Made by a program: the position numbers and the translations under genes. 64,000 nt of DNA from NCBI GenBank assembly GCA_036346275.1, contig CM070722.1, positions 65,447,524 through 65,511,523 on the forward strand, read 5' to 3'. The notes beneath the pieces were generated by a model. It was not told the origin of the DNA, searched no databases, and saw only the letters and a program-made list of their open reading frames with translations. Shown here in pieces: positions 34,919 through 45,889 of the stretch (position 1 is the stretch's first letter; each line of letters opens with the position of its first letter). This stretch comes from Otatea glauca. Lineage: Eukaryota > Streptophyta > Magnoliopsida > Poales > Poaceae.

Positions 34919-35620
34919 AACTGACAAAACATCGCCAAAGCAAGCATAATCCATGATAGATTGACCATCTGTCCAAAAGAAATTAGCTATTCTGCCATCC
35001 TCCTTATCTAGCTGAACAGCATAAAAAACGAAGGATCTTGAATTTGTTTGTTCTCCAAGTAGTTTAATAAGGTTTGTGAATCATTAGCTTCCAAGTACTT
35101 TTTACACTGATGACCAATATAATTATTGCAATCTATTGGCAGGAAAGGTATGTTCAGATCTCTACCACACCATTGTTGAAAGAAATCATATATTTCAGAT
35201 GGCCTAATCCCAGCTTCACGCATTTTGTCAATCATGTATCGGTCAGCCTCTAAAATACGACGTTGTGACCTAAGCATGTGTGACTACTTATCGGGACTAA
35301 CAAGGGTGTGATTATGATTAAGTTGAACTTTCTGCACAATCCAAATGACATCTCTAGAAATGGTGAATCAAACAAAAACCTTGCAGTCTGACCATGTTGA
35401 AGCACGCTCATTCTTTGTTTCATGTGTTGGGTGAGTAGTTTTTTTGGCCTTGATTGCTACAAATTAGATACTTGGCACATAAAGTTTTATCTGGTCTTGA
35501 TTTTGCATGGCACTTCCGTATACTGAAACCAGTACTTCGAGCATATGCATGTAGAAGTTGTATGCATCTTCTTCTGATTTAAAGGTCATGCCCACCTTTG
35601 GGACACTTTCAAAGGTAGCA
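34919..35620 (-). pseudogene. FAR1/FHY3-related protein fragment, broken
   Basis: Minus-strand blocks, in order: SVPKVGMTFKSEEDAYNFY (near 35615), the FAR1 DNA-binding motif start; then NERASTWSDCKVFV, ISRDVIWIVQKVQLNHNHTL and HMLRSQRRILEADRYMID; then the linker to QDPSFF; then, after loss of one T, YAVQLDKEDGRIANFFWTD. These are the FAR1 zinc-finger region and the opening of the MULE-derived core domain. Stops, the phase change near 35010 and replacement of the first motif by unrelated sequence (near 35550) show it is dead. Intact relatives are far-red-light transcription factors derived from MULE transposases. Confidence 0.8.
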
Positions 35621-35974
35621 CTTTGGGAACGTTTGTCGTGCCAAAAATACTGGCCGCGCGGCACGCACGACAGTCTCGGTCGTAGAACGCTACGAACGAA
35701 GCTAACATTATGTCGCAGCAACAAACAGGTCTGGGCCGCGTGCTGTTGTGAAGCTGGGCGCCTAAGGGCTGGCATCCCTGAGCACTTCTTCTATTGCTTC
35801 TTCCCCATTATTAGTCCTCAGCTTCATGCTTTTTTTCTTTTCAGATGATCAATTTCACGCTTCTGATAAAACACTTGCTATTTTGTCCACTGGAAAGGAG
35901 TATAAACACCATATGTAATGTAAGTGATTGGAGCATATCAGCATATAGCATGCCGGTGCTTGCACGTGCATAAA

Positions 35975-36057
35975 GCTAACTTTTTTTTAAATGCAGCAGG
36001 AGCTTTGCCATTCATTAATAAAATGCACAGAGGAGCTCTGCCATCTATTAAAAATAT
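35975..36057 (-). mobile_element. LINE-like 3' tail inserted in duplication flank
   Basis: The minus strand reads ATTAATGAATGGCAAAGCTC then an A-rich end. It sits between sequence shared with 41275-41400 and the start of the long duplication, so it probably inserted after the copies separated. Confidence 0.4.
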
Positions 36058-38013
36058 AGGAAGTCAACAGAATGATTACGATTGACACAATACATGGCCA
36101 TAGAACACAGGAAATGACGCAAATTTAAGAAGATTAATACAAGGATAACTCATTGATTTCATTGAGTCACATAGTTTGCTGTTTACATTAGACGACCAGG
36201 GACAAAACAAGCTCAACTGTGTAGCGACATTGGCTGCACATGAAGTGTTACAGATCTTGGATGCACCAAGAGAGAGGAAACCTAAACCCTCTGGAGCGAC
36301 GACATCAAGAAAGTCCTCTCGGCCATGGAGCTCGCGCAGCTGACTTGGCTCCGCACCCTCAAGATGGGGTGCATCTTCCGCTGCTTCTGCCTCACCATCT
36401 CCGGCTACCGGATCACTGGATCTTGCGCGCCGCTTAGCGTGCTCGCTTCTTGGTACCCTTCGCGAGCTTGCGCCGTAGCCTCCATCTTCTCGCCGAGCAG
36501 ACTCGACATTCTTACGCGCCGATGCCAACAACGAGCGACACCTTCTTGGGCGCGGGTTTGAAACCTTGGTTGACGCGTCCATGCTAGCCGTATTGACACG
36601 CCGCGCACTCGGCAACCGAGCCCTCTTCTTGGGCAGCAGCGGCTCGAGATCTTTGCCGTCTTAGCACGATCGCTGCCGACGACGGCAAATGCCTTGTTGG
36701 GCGAAGGCTCCAAGATCTGGCAGGATGCTTCATCTTCGTCAATATCCGAACGTATATGCCGATCGGTCTCCTCCTGTGTTGCCTGGTCCAGCTTCTCCAT
36801 GGCGGCTCTGATCCTGACGAGATCGTCCTCGACCGACGCCCTCCATGAGCGGAAGATGCCGCTCGCGAGGCCGCGGACTCTCTCCGACCCGTGCTTCCTC
36901 ACCGCGCCGACGGACTTGGCGAGGTCAGTGGACGCCAGCGTCGTCGGCTTCACGGGAACCAATTGAAGCGTCACGAGCGACTCCGCCATCACCTCGTCGA
37001 GCACCCGGCAGAGCCCCTCCGCCTGGCCGTCGTCTGTGGCGCCGCAGAGCATCTCGACGAGCTGGCCCCTCGAGCGGCGGAAGTCGTCGCGGGAGAGGTC
37101 CGGATCGGCGGCCTCAATGGCGGCGTCGATGCAGGCGAAGGCGGCCAGGAAGGGCTTCCACCGGCGGAGGGGGCTGTGCGCGGCCATGGCGGGTTACGCA
37201 GACTCTGCCCTAGCTAGCTTGGGAGTTGTGGATGGGAGAGAAGGGCGATGAGAAACTTATTGGCATTCGCTGGCTTCCCCATGCGCCGGCGAGCGACTTA
37301 TAGGGCGCCGGGAATCCGCATGCCCAACGGAGCACAAGTGCGCGTGATCGGTCAATAATTTATGTGATGGAGTTAGGCGGATTGCCTCCGCGCCGCGAAG
37401 GGCTACGCACCACCGAATGTTTCGTATTTGGGCCATCCGTGTGCGGTAATTTTTATTTTTCAGTTAATCTTTAGGGATTCCATACTGTGTTTATGTCAGG
37501 TGAACCCATCAGGCGGTATTTCAAATTTAAATACATGGATAATTCTAGTTTCGAAGAAAAAAATATCTGAAAAACTAGCCTCTTGATCCAAGAGTTTACT
37601 ATGCCGCTGATGATGCTTGCCCCGTTTCCTTCATGAATCAATGTGCTCCGTTATATCTGCCAACTTACTAGTAGTAAAATCCAAGGAACAAGGGGATCAA
37701 AAGAGGGATTTCTGGTTGGCAGCAGCACTGCCCCAGTTCGGTGGATTTCTCAGACAACCAGGGAAAAACTTCACAGCTTACATGTACAGCGGGGCACAGT
37801 AGGGAGGAATTCAAACTCAACTAACCTTCATTTCCTGCATGGGCGAGTGAAGGAAGGTTACGCTGTCTACACAAGCCACTCTCGCCTCACAGCTTTTCTT
37901 TCCAGACAAGCATCAAGTGATTTTCCCTCTGAACGCCAGCCTATGCTCTGGGTGGTACTCACTCTCTGGCTGCTGGATTAAATTTTGATTTCTGTTTCTC
38001 CCAGGTTCAGTTA
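36058..38013. repeat. segmental duplication, copy A
   Basis: About 1.95 kb matches 41651-43599 in the same orientation, 5.6 kb apart. It includes the MED26-like pseudogene, its upstream region and a tail to about 38013. Copy A has about 43 bases near 37720-37765 that copy B lacks. Weaker similarity extends left to about 35868 (CTTGCTATTTTGTCCA). Confidence 0.9.
36282..37187 (-). pseudogene. TFIIS N-terminal (MED26-like) gene, copy A, frameshifted
   Basis: It opens with MAAHSPLRRWKPFLAAFACI and contains the LW/TFIIS-N helical domain (about residues 61-123: LVTLQLVPVKPTTLASTDLA, then RVRGLASGIFRSWRA). In the family this domain binds elongation factors or Mediator partners. The reading frame is open for about 180 residues, then loses phase relative to copy B near 36650 and again several times down to the stop at 36282. 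Many of the changes are one-base losses at CAG/CTG. The ORF therefore ends in unrelated residues. Copy A looks more damaged than copy B. Confidence 0.75.
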
Positions 38014-38104
38014 GAGATGGCAGTTTTACTCATAGGTTTGAGTACTCACGGATACTATGACATGTGGCCCCACTTGAGATATACATTAAAAAAACAAAAT
38101 CCTA
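38014..38104. other. short spacer right of duplication copy A
   Basis: AT-rich; nothing recognised. Confidence 0.4.
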
Positions 38105-38443
38105 ACTCTCATCCCCCCATTGGCTACTCCTGATTCCCCTGCGCCCGCCGCAAGCCCGCAAATCGCAGTCCCCATTTCTCGCCTCCCTCGGCGCCAGCCT
38201 CACTCCCCTCGCCCCGCCTCCCTCGACACGCGGCTCCTTCCCTGGCCTCCCTCCGCCCCGGCCGCCCTCCCGCCGCTACCTCCCTCTAGTGCTCCAGCTC
38301 AACGACGACGTCGCGTCACTGCACGGGCTGGTGGGAGGATTGGCGTCGAGCGCGTCGGCGGGCTCCATTGCGGAGGGCACGGAGCAGCTAGGGGCGGAGA
38401 AAAGTGATGAACTCAGAAAAGCATACACAACACTCTCCACTTA
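38105..38443 (+). pseudogene. GC-rich unknown gene fragment (LQLNDDVASLHGLV)
   Basis: A plus-strand frame, open without an ATG from about 38120 to TAG at 38443, reads FLASLGASLTPLAPPP then RRYLPLVLQLNDDVASLHGL then SAGSIAEGTEQLGAEKS. Third positions are strongly G/C, which favours a protein origin. I do not recognise the family. An overlapping frame with an ATG at 38120 is proline-rich and less convincing. Neighbours give no clue; a captured first exon is possible. Confidence 0.35.
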
Positions 38444-40556
38444 GACTCCATTTTGAACCAATCATCTTGTTAATATAAAACCTACAACAAAGCACATGTG
38501 TGTTTCTTTTGGAAGGCTTATGAAACTAATCTTGAAATCCTTCCATCTGGATAGTTTTATTATACGAAATGGAAGGATATTCTATATAACTAATTTCCTT
38601 GAAGTCCATTTACAGTAGTAATACAACAAAGCAAGAATGAAGAAAACAGAGCTCTAACAAAAGCTGGAAGAGTAAAAAATCTCAGATCCAAAATGTTGAT
38701 CTTGACCATTGCTTGAGATCATCTGATAAGGTCCCACGCCAAAGACCTCAAATCAGTGTATTTCAGTGATAATAATGAAGCAGCAAAACAACCTACAAAG
38801 GTTCAAGTAGTTATACCTTGTTCTTGGTAAAAACTTGGGAAGGAGAAACAATGCTCTCCAAGGCAGCGAAACGTTAGTCCATCACCATGCAGCACAATCT
38901 CCTTCAACCCTCAGTAGCTTCTGCTCCAACCCCAACACTGAAACTGAGGAGGAAAGTTTTCACGCTTTGTTGCTGCCGGCTGTCGCCTCCTACGCAAGTC
39001 GAAGTCGACACCGCCGAATCCTCTCATACAAATCGCCATCGGTCCTCTCCTTCTGCAGTTTGGTGCCACCGGCGCCTCGTGTCCTGCCACCACCGGCTAG
39101 CCTTATGCGCATCCCACATCCATCCGCTATCGATGGAGTGTGCTGGCGCTGGATTCCAGTAGCGACCATCCTCAATCGCACCCAGATCCGATGTCGTTGG
39201 CCAAATGGGCGCAACCGCCTAGATACCGCTTTCTCGGAGGAGGGCAGCAGCGGCTGAAGGGTAAGGCACAAAGGCGTGGGAGCGACCGCCAAGATCCAGC
39301 GTTCTCGAATGACGGCGGCTGCGGCGGCTAGGATTTTATTTGGAGGATGGCACACTGCGAGAAAGCGGCAAGCGCGAGAGAGGCTGCGTTGAAGTGAGCC
39401 TCATGGACGGGCGGCGGAAGGAGGGAGCGCGCCGGAGAGGAGGAAGGAGAGCTTGCACAGCCGCAGGCCAGGAGGGTCCACGGTGGACGGAGCTGAGGCG
39501 TGAGGGATATCGAATACATACACAAGAATGACATGCGGGTCTAGAAACAGTAGGACCCCTGTCAGCGACTACAGATACAAAGTAGGTAGACCACATCAGT
39601 TTTTCAGGCTTGTGCGCGTGGTCTACAGGTAGATACTCAATCTGGAGCCGTGTACACAGGATCTAGTGATGATGGAAGGCTTGGTGTAGGCAGGATCGGT
39701 CCATGCTGGGGTCATGCGGCGTGGTTCTTCGGCCCCTACGGGCTCTGCGGTCGAGCGAAATGTTCGTCTCGCGGCCACCTGATGCCGTCTGTGCAAGAGC
39801 CAATGGGTCTCGAGGAGCTGGACCACGCGAAGGCATTGTGGACGCCCTCAAGCGCTGGCTTGGACACTGGCGGGTAATTCCGTGCTGTGAAAGGAAGGAA
39901 CGAAACGCCCTGTTGCCAATTTTTTCATGCGTATTAGTCCCTTAAAAATATAATTTTTGACGACAGAAGTATCGATAGTTGATATGTGTACCTGCTACGT
40001 CCGTGTACTATGACAGAGGTCTAGACCCCAGCAGCAGCTGGTGGACCATCACAGTAGGCTTGCTGCTACTCTCCATCAACTCGACGGTAAGGTGCCGAGC
40101 TTCCTGGCCGCAACTGCAAGTCCTACCAAGTTGTCCTAGCTCGATAGCCAGCTCCTACTGCAGTAGGCCGTGATCCGTGAGTGCAGGCTCCTGCCGCGGT
40201 ACATGGGTGCGGCGGGTAACACATGTCACATATTGATGCTTCTATGGTGAAAAATGGATTTATTTTTGCAATTGCATTCACACAGGGCCTGATTTGCAGA
40301 AGAAAAAAACGTGTCAAGGGACTTACAAAAGGCAGGCTTCTAAGGGAACAACTTGTGTGGCCATGGGAGGACGGTAATTTAGAACCGTTATTTTCATGGC
40401 TTAGTGTACAGTATTTCGATTAACACAGATCCAAGGGAAATCTTACAATGCATTATACTAGTTGTGTATGCTGTATAAGTAGAAATCAGATCTATATCCC
40501 TCCGTTGGTGCATGCCACAAGATGTCTGCACTTCCTGCACTTTGTTTCCCAAGGAC
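38444..40556. other. intergenic, no recognised gene
   Basis: A GC-rich stretch at 38900-39540 is open on both strands but has no recognisable domain. The segment 40000-40220 shares GGTAGGACAACTTGG-type phrases with other grass repeats; nothing firm. Confidence 0.35.
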
Positions 40557-40793
40557 CAGTGGCGGAACTAGAAAATTTCTAATGGATATGCCCGTACCGC
40601 ATCACGCTGTCGCCCGCCCGAGCTGTTTGCCGTGCCGCCTCCCATGCTGTGTGCCCGACGGCCCGAGCCACTTGCCGTACAGCGCGCCGCGTGTCCGCCC
40701 GACGGCCCGAGCGACTTGCCGCGTTGTCTGCCTAGACTTGCAAACACTCAGTTGCTTCCCAGCAACTTTCCTGCACCCCTAGTTCCGCCTCTG
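40557..40793. mobile_element. hAT-type MITE with perfect 8-bp target duplication
   Basis: Terminal repeats are CAGTGGCGGAACTAG and CTAGTTCCGCCTCTG (14 of 15 complementary). The element is 237 bp and is flanked by CCAAGGAC at 40549-40556 and again at 40794-40801. The 8-bp duplication and CAG..GGCGGA ends are those of hAT transposons. No transposase. Proline- and cysteine-rich frames inside it are chance. Confidence 0.88.
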
Positions 40794-41650
40794 CCAAGGA
40801 CCTCGAGGGATTCTGAAGCATATCTTTGAGCTGGGAAACAGACTTCTGTAACCAGCTTCAGAGTTTCGCCTGTGTTTGCTCCGTTTCTCGCGTTCCACGG
40901 ACACTAGAGAAAGCTCGCTATTTTTGCTAGGTTTTCTTGAGATTGACGCCGTATCGTCGACAGGGCTTACTTTGGCGAAGTACTGTCAGCAAGAACCACT
41001 CAACCAACCGTGTATGATGTATCCTCCAAGAACAATTCCCGGCACCCGGCTCTGCTGCACTTACACTTGAAATAATGCATGGCTGCCATCTTTTATCAAC
41101 TCTGCAGCACAACGGACAGCGTGTATCAAATCCAATGACCCTTCTGCTGATTTTTTTTCACAGATGCAAACTGTTGTGTGCCATCCTCCAGACGAACATG
41201 TTCACTTTGTGCGGGCATTTAAGCTGCCAAATCTTCTTCCACTGGAAACTTGCTTCTGTTGTCGGATTTTGTGGTTACACTAGCTTGCTATTTTGTCCAT
41301 TGGCCAAGTTAAGGAGGAGGTATCAACCATATGTACGTGATTCGAGCATATTGCATGCCAGTGCTTGCACGTACTGTAACAACAGACCTACCAGTCTAGC
41401 ACGCGCATGGACAGCAGGACATATTTACATGCATGTGTATGGGTAAAAAGTTCCAGAGCAGCATGACGATCGGCAGATATTTTATGTGCTGACCCATCTT
41501 GAGAAATACTAAGAAACCAGAGCGAACTTTGAGAAGAAATTGCACAAAATTCCTTATCAATCCATGTTAATTTGTGCTTGTGTGTTTGCGCGGAGATCGA
41601 TCCATGTGTTGCTCTCAAGGTAATTCGATTGACACGGTTGCAAAAACGAT
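40794..41650. other. flank of duplication copy B with a dispersed repeat
   Basis: 41275-41400 is similar to 35868-35965 (left extension of the duplication). 41464-41525 repeats 29525-29595. No gene is recognised. Confidence 0.4.
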
Positions 41651-43599
41651 AGGAAGTCAACGACATGATTATCATCGACACATTATCGATCTATATTTAT
41701 ATGCCATGTAGCCATAGAACAGAGGAAATGACGCTAATTTAAGAAGATTAATACAAGGATAACTGATTGATTTCATTGAGTCATATAGTTTGCTGTTTAC
41801 ATTAGACGACCAGGACAAAACAAGCTCAACTGTGTAGCGACATTGGCTGCACATCAAGTGTTACAGATCTTGGACGCACCAAGAGAGAGGAAACCTAAAC
41901 CCTCTGGAGCGACGACATCAAGAAAGTCCTCTCGGCCATGGAGCTCGCGCAGCTGACTTGGCTCCGCACCCTCAAGATGGGGTGCATCTTCCGCTGCTTC
42001 TGCCTCACCATCTCCGGCGCCTGGATCACCTGGATCTTGCGCTGCCGCTTGGCGTGCTCTGCTTCTTGGTACCCTTCGCGGAGCTTGCGCTTCGTAGCCT
42101 CCATCTTCTCGTCAGAACAGGACCTGACATTCTTACCGCCGCCGATGCCAACAACAGGCGACACCTTCTTGGGCAGCGGGTTTGAAACCTTGGTTGACGC
42201 GTCCATGTTAGCCGTATTGACACGACCGCACTCGGCAACCGGAGCCCTCTTCTTGGGCAGCAGCGGCTCTGAGATCTTTGCCGTCTTGGCACGATCGCGC
42301 TGACGACGGCAGCGCCGCCTTGTTGGGCGAAGGCTCCAAGATCTGGCAGGGATGCTTCATCTTCTCGTCAATATCCGAACAGACATGCTGATCGGTCTCC
42401 TCCTGTGTTGCCTGGTCCAGCTTCTCCATGGCGGCTCTGATCCTGACGAGATCGTCCTCGACCGACGCCCTCCATGAGCGGAAGATGCCGCTCGCGAGGC
42501 CGCGGACTCTCTCCGACTCGTGCTTCCTCAACGCGCCGACGGACTTGGCGAGGTCAGTGGACGCCAGCGTCGTCGGCTTCACGGGAACCAACTGAAGCGT
42601 CACGAGCGACTCCGCCATCACCTCGTCGAGCACCCGGCAGAGCCCCTCCGCCTGGCCGTCGTCACTGGCGTCGCAGAGCATCTCGACGAGCTGGCCCCTC
42701 GAGCGGCGGAAGTCGTCGCGGGAGAGGTCCGGATCGGCGGCCTCAATGGCGGCGTCGATGCAGGCGAAGGCGGCCAGGAAGGGCTTCCACCGGCGGAGGG
42801 GGCTGTGCGCGGCCATGGCGGGTTACGCAGACTCTGCCCTAGCTAGCTTGGGAGTTGTGGATGGGAGAGAAGGGCGATGAGAAACTTATTGGCATTCGCT
42901 GGCTTCCCCATGCGCCGGCGAGCGACTTATAGGGCGCCGGGAATCCGCATGCCCAACGGAGCACAAGTGCGCGTGATCCAGTCGAATTTATGTGATGGAG
43001 TTGGGCGGATTGCCTCCCGCGCCGTGCGGGCTACGCAGCCACTGAATGTTTCGTATTTGGGCCATCCGTGTGCGGTAATTTTTATTTTTCAGTTAATCTT
43101 TAGGGATTCCATACTGTGTTTATGTCAGGTGAACCCATCAGGCGGTATTTCAAATTTAAATACATGGATAATTCTAGTTTCGAAGAAAAAAAATCTCTGA
43201 AAAACTAGCCTCTTGATCCAAGAGTTTACTATGCCGCTGATGATGCTTGCCCCGTTTCCTTCATGAATCAATGTGCTCCGTTATATCTGCCAACTTACTA
43301 GTAGTAAAATCCAAGGAAACAAGGGGATCAAAAGAGGGATTCCTGGTTGGCCGCAGCTTCACAGCTTACATGTATAGCGGGGCACAGTTGGGAGGAATTC
43401 AAACTCAACTAACCTTCATTTCCTGCATGGGCGACTGAAGGAAGGTGACGCTGTCTACAGAAGCCACTCTCGCCTCACAGCTTTTCTTTCCGGACAAGCA
43501 TCAAGTGATTTTCCCTCTGAACGCCAGCCTATGCTCTCGGTGGTACTCACTCTCTGACTGCTGGATTAAATTCTGATTTCTGCTTCCCCCACGTTCAGT
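41651..43599. repeat. segmental duplication, copy B
   Basis: Partner of 36058-38013 in direct orientation. The 42420-42970 part is nearly identical to 36780-37340, whereas 42018-42380 differs strongly from its counterpart. Confidence 0.9.
41895..42816 (-). pseudogene. TFIIS N-terminal (MED26-like) gene, copy B, one frameshift
   Basis: The first part (42816 to about 42300) is open: MAAHSPLRRWKPFLAAFACI, TFIIS-N domain at about 61-123, then an acidic linker ending ILEPSPNKA. The phase then slips by one near 42295-42330, and the ancestral frame continues as LLPKKRAPVAECGRVNTANM, DEKMEATKRKLREGYQEAEH, AKRQRKIQVIQAPEMVRQKQ and a TAG at 41895. The basic C-terminal helix is typical of plant TFIIS-N/MED26-like proteins. 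With the slip repaired the protein would be about 305 residues. A base-call error would make this the functional copy; otherwise it is a young pseudogene. Possible role: nuclear transcription elongation or Mediator accessory factor. Confidence 0.7.
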
Positions 43600-44354
43600 A
43601 GTCTTGTCCTCCTTTGCCTGGAATAATGGCAGGCATGATGTGATAACTTTTGGGTTCTTGTGTGTTCAGCAGTCTTGTGTTCCTCGTGGTTGTAATACTC
43701 TTGTATTGTGACGTCGGGTCTCTCTCTACTCCGCTTTGAATTAATGGCAGAGACTAGTAGTGAAATCTGAATCATACCTTCAATATAGATGGAAGAATCC
43801 CCGCGAGGGCGATTTGAGCCGGGAGCAGGCCGGCTCGGCTCGCGGCTCGAGCCGAGCCGGCCAATTTTTTTCGCAAATGGGTCCTTTTCAAAAAAAAAAT
43901 AAGTATAGGTCCTTTTTCGAAAAAGAAAATACGATTAGATCTTTTTCCCAAAAAAAAATTACATATTACGTCCATGCCCTTTTAGCGTTTTTAGGAATAG
44001 CGCTCGGGTCCTTTTTAGTAAAATCGAAATTACGTTTCGGTCCTTTTTTTAAGAAAAAAAAAACGTTTCTTTCTTTAAAATAAAAATATGCATCGCATTT
44101 ATGTCCTTTTTCCGTTTTTCTAGCATTACGTTTAAACCCTTTTGCGAAAAACAAAATCTTATTTTTAGATTATTTTCGTCCATTTTCTCGATTTACTCGT
44201 ATGTGGAGCGCCAGTCGCGCGTTTTTTCGATTTTCTCGCGTCGAAAGCGACGCCCGCGGCGTGGCACGCAGCGCAAGAATTTCTAGTTTTTCAACTTAGC
44301 ATGCCTTTACGATCCACAGCTTTCACTTGATCCATCTCTTTTATACTTACACAG
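43600..44354. other. intergenic with LINE-like tail, A/T homopolymers and hairpin
   Basis: 43640-43765 has a TTTGAATTAATGGCAGAG phrase like LINE tails. From 43863 to 44170 the sequence repeats a 'GGTCCTTTTT + A-rich' phrase, giving shadow open frames. No gene. Confidence 0.4.
43828..43862. repeat. perfect 15-bp GC-rich inverted repeat
   Basis: GGCCGGCTCGGCTCG, loop CGGCT, then the exact inverse complement CGAGCCGAGCCGGCC. It would form a very stable hairpin. Similar Arg/Ala-like GCTCGAGCC strings occur in grass repeats. Confidence 0.8.
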
Positions 44355-44487
44355 GAACAGGAACGGCCACCTGCCGATGGACCTGAACACCATGGATGCA
44401 GCAGGGAAAGTGTCGTCTAACGTGTTCTGTTCTTCCGATGAACAACGAGATCGTTTTGTGTCCAGTTCTATTGCATCGCACTATTAA
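44355..44487 (+). pseudogene. orphan terminal-exon-like fragment
   Basis: A good acceptor (TTACACAG, ending 44354) opens a frame NRNGHLPMDLNTMDAAGKVS followed by FCSSDEQRDRFVSS and TAA at 44485-44487. It looks like a last exon, but no upstream exon is visible and the family is not recognised. Confidence 0.3.
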
Positions 44488-45500
44488 CTAACGTTTCTGC
44501 ATTTGTATGTTACTCTGGGATTCATATGTAGCGTTCTGACCACTAAGCTCTATATTTGTATAAGTCCGTACCTGAACTTACTAAGCAACCTAATCCAGTT
44601 GGAACTTGCTATACAAGTTCACAGGGTATTACATATTGGTGATATGGTTGTGTCAGTCGCATGATTATATTGGAACAACATATATATGTAGCTCACTGCA
44701 CATACGGTGGTTCAACTGCTATAATAACATAAACTTGCTGAAGATGGGTATGAACTGCACTAATATGTTGATACCTGCAGACAATATATGATGGCAATAA
44801 TGGCATGTTTTAGATCCTCATGCAGCTTGGTTCGGTTTGCTCTTAACCACCGTCTTTTTCACTCTCTGCTGGCAGTTTGGACAAATGTGAAATGAATAGA
44901 TCATTTTTCTGTCACATATATACTTTACACTGTACAGGCTAAAACATTTCAAGCTAGCAGAATAACAGATGTACTAATGCTTTATGCTCATCTATCAAGC
45001 GGAGAGCTAGTTACAACTCCCACAAATATCGCTGCGCATGAGTTATCATGCAACAACATCATCAGGTAAACACTTTTTTTTTGAGCTCGGATTAAAATCA
45101 ATATAAGCCGTCCATTCCTTTGAATCTAATGGTTGAGATCAATTTAGATCTAGTTACACTACCACCTGTAGTATTGGTCGTAAAATTGAAAGAGGGGTAA
45201 AAGGGTAAAAAATTCCGTCATACTATCTGTCCTCTACGGTAAAACACGTCATGTGATTCTGATGAATGACGGATGAATGGATAATAAGTCTTTGAAGATC
45301 AATAGGTATTCGGTGAATCCAAAACTGTAAACGAATTAGAAAAAATCTAAAATGTCCCTGATAAATAGATAGAAAAAGTCTAAAATGCCCTTGAGAATGG
45401 ATGGTTAGATTTAATTCCTACTACCACTGCTTACTACCTATGTAGTCCACTGTAAAATTTCTCTCTTTTTTTGCGTGTTAGCATTCATTCGTATTCCTCG
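44488..45500. other. AT-rich intergenic DNA
   Basis: No gene is seen. 45100-45470 has TCTAAAATG(T/C)CC repeats of the kind found in dispersed grass elements. Confidence 0.4.
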
Positions 45501-45600
45501 GATTGCTTGGTGGCCTGTGGTTAGTTAATACATGCATCTCGGGCTTGATTTCCAGCTGCACTGAACAAGAGAAGGATTTACATGAACCTTTCACACAAGT
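45500..45600 (+). pseudogene. scrap resembling an LRR receptor-kinase N-terminus
   Basis: The plus frame reads FLGLLGGLWLVNTCISGL then ISSCTEQEKDL, i.e. a hydrophobic signal-like stretch followed by the SSCTEQEK motif that also starts the mature receptor kinase at 9442-12639. Similarity stops after about ten residues. Short, so chance is possible. Confidence 0.3.
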
Positions 45601-45743
45601 CAGCCACAGCTACCTTTTTTATTTGGCCTTTTGCTTCCCTTCTCTGTACAAAGTGTTTCCAGGAAATATCATGTTAGTAGCAACAAGTAGAGTAACAAAG
45701 GTGACTATATATGCCGTAAAAGTTGGTGAGACTCACAAACACA

Positions 45744-45888
45744 CATCTTCTCCTGCCTCTGCTTGACCATCTTCGGCGCCTAGATCACGCGGATCTTGCG
45801 CTTCCGCTTCGCGTGCTCTGCTTCTTTTTAGTCCTCGCGGAGCTTGTGCTTTGCAGCCTCCATCCTCGTTTCGGAACAGGATTCGACG
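45744..45888 (-). pseudogene. third fragment of the MED26-like gene
   Basis: It corresponds to 41990-42125 of copy B. The minus strand gives RMEAAKHKLRED, stop, KEAEHAKRKRKIRVI, stop, APKMVKQRQ. Two stops and truncation on both sides show a dead fragment. Its right border abuts the kinase fragment. Confidence 0.75.
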
Positions 45889-45889
45889 T

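Noticed and set aside
36845..37251. Plus-strand Arg/Pro-rich ORFs, repeated at 42474-42846
   Set aside because: Antisense shadows of the MED26-like gene; they recur only because the segment is duplicated.
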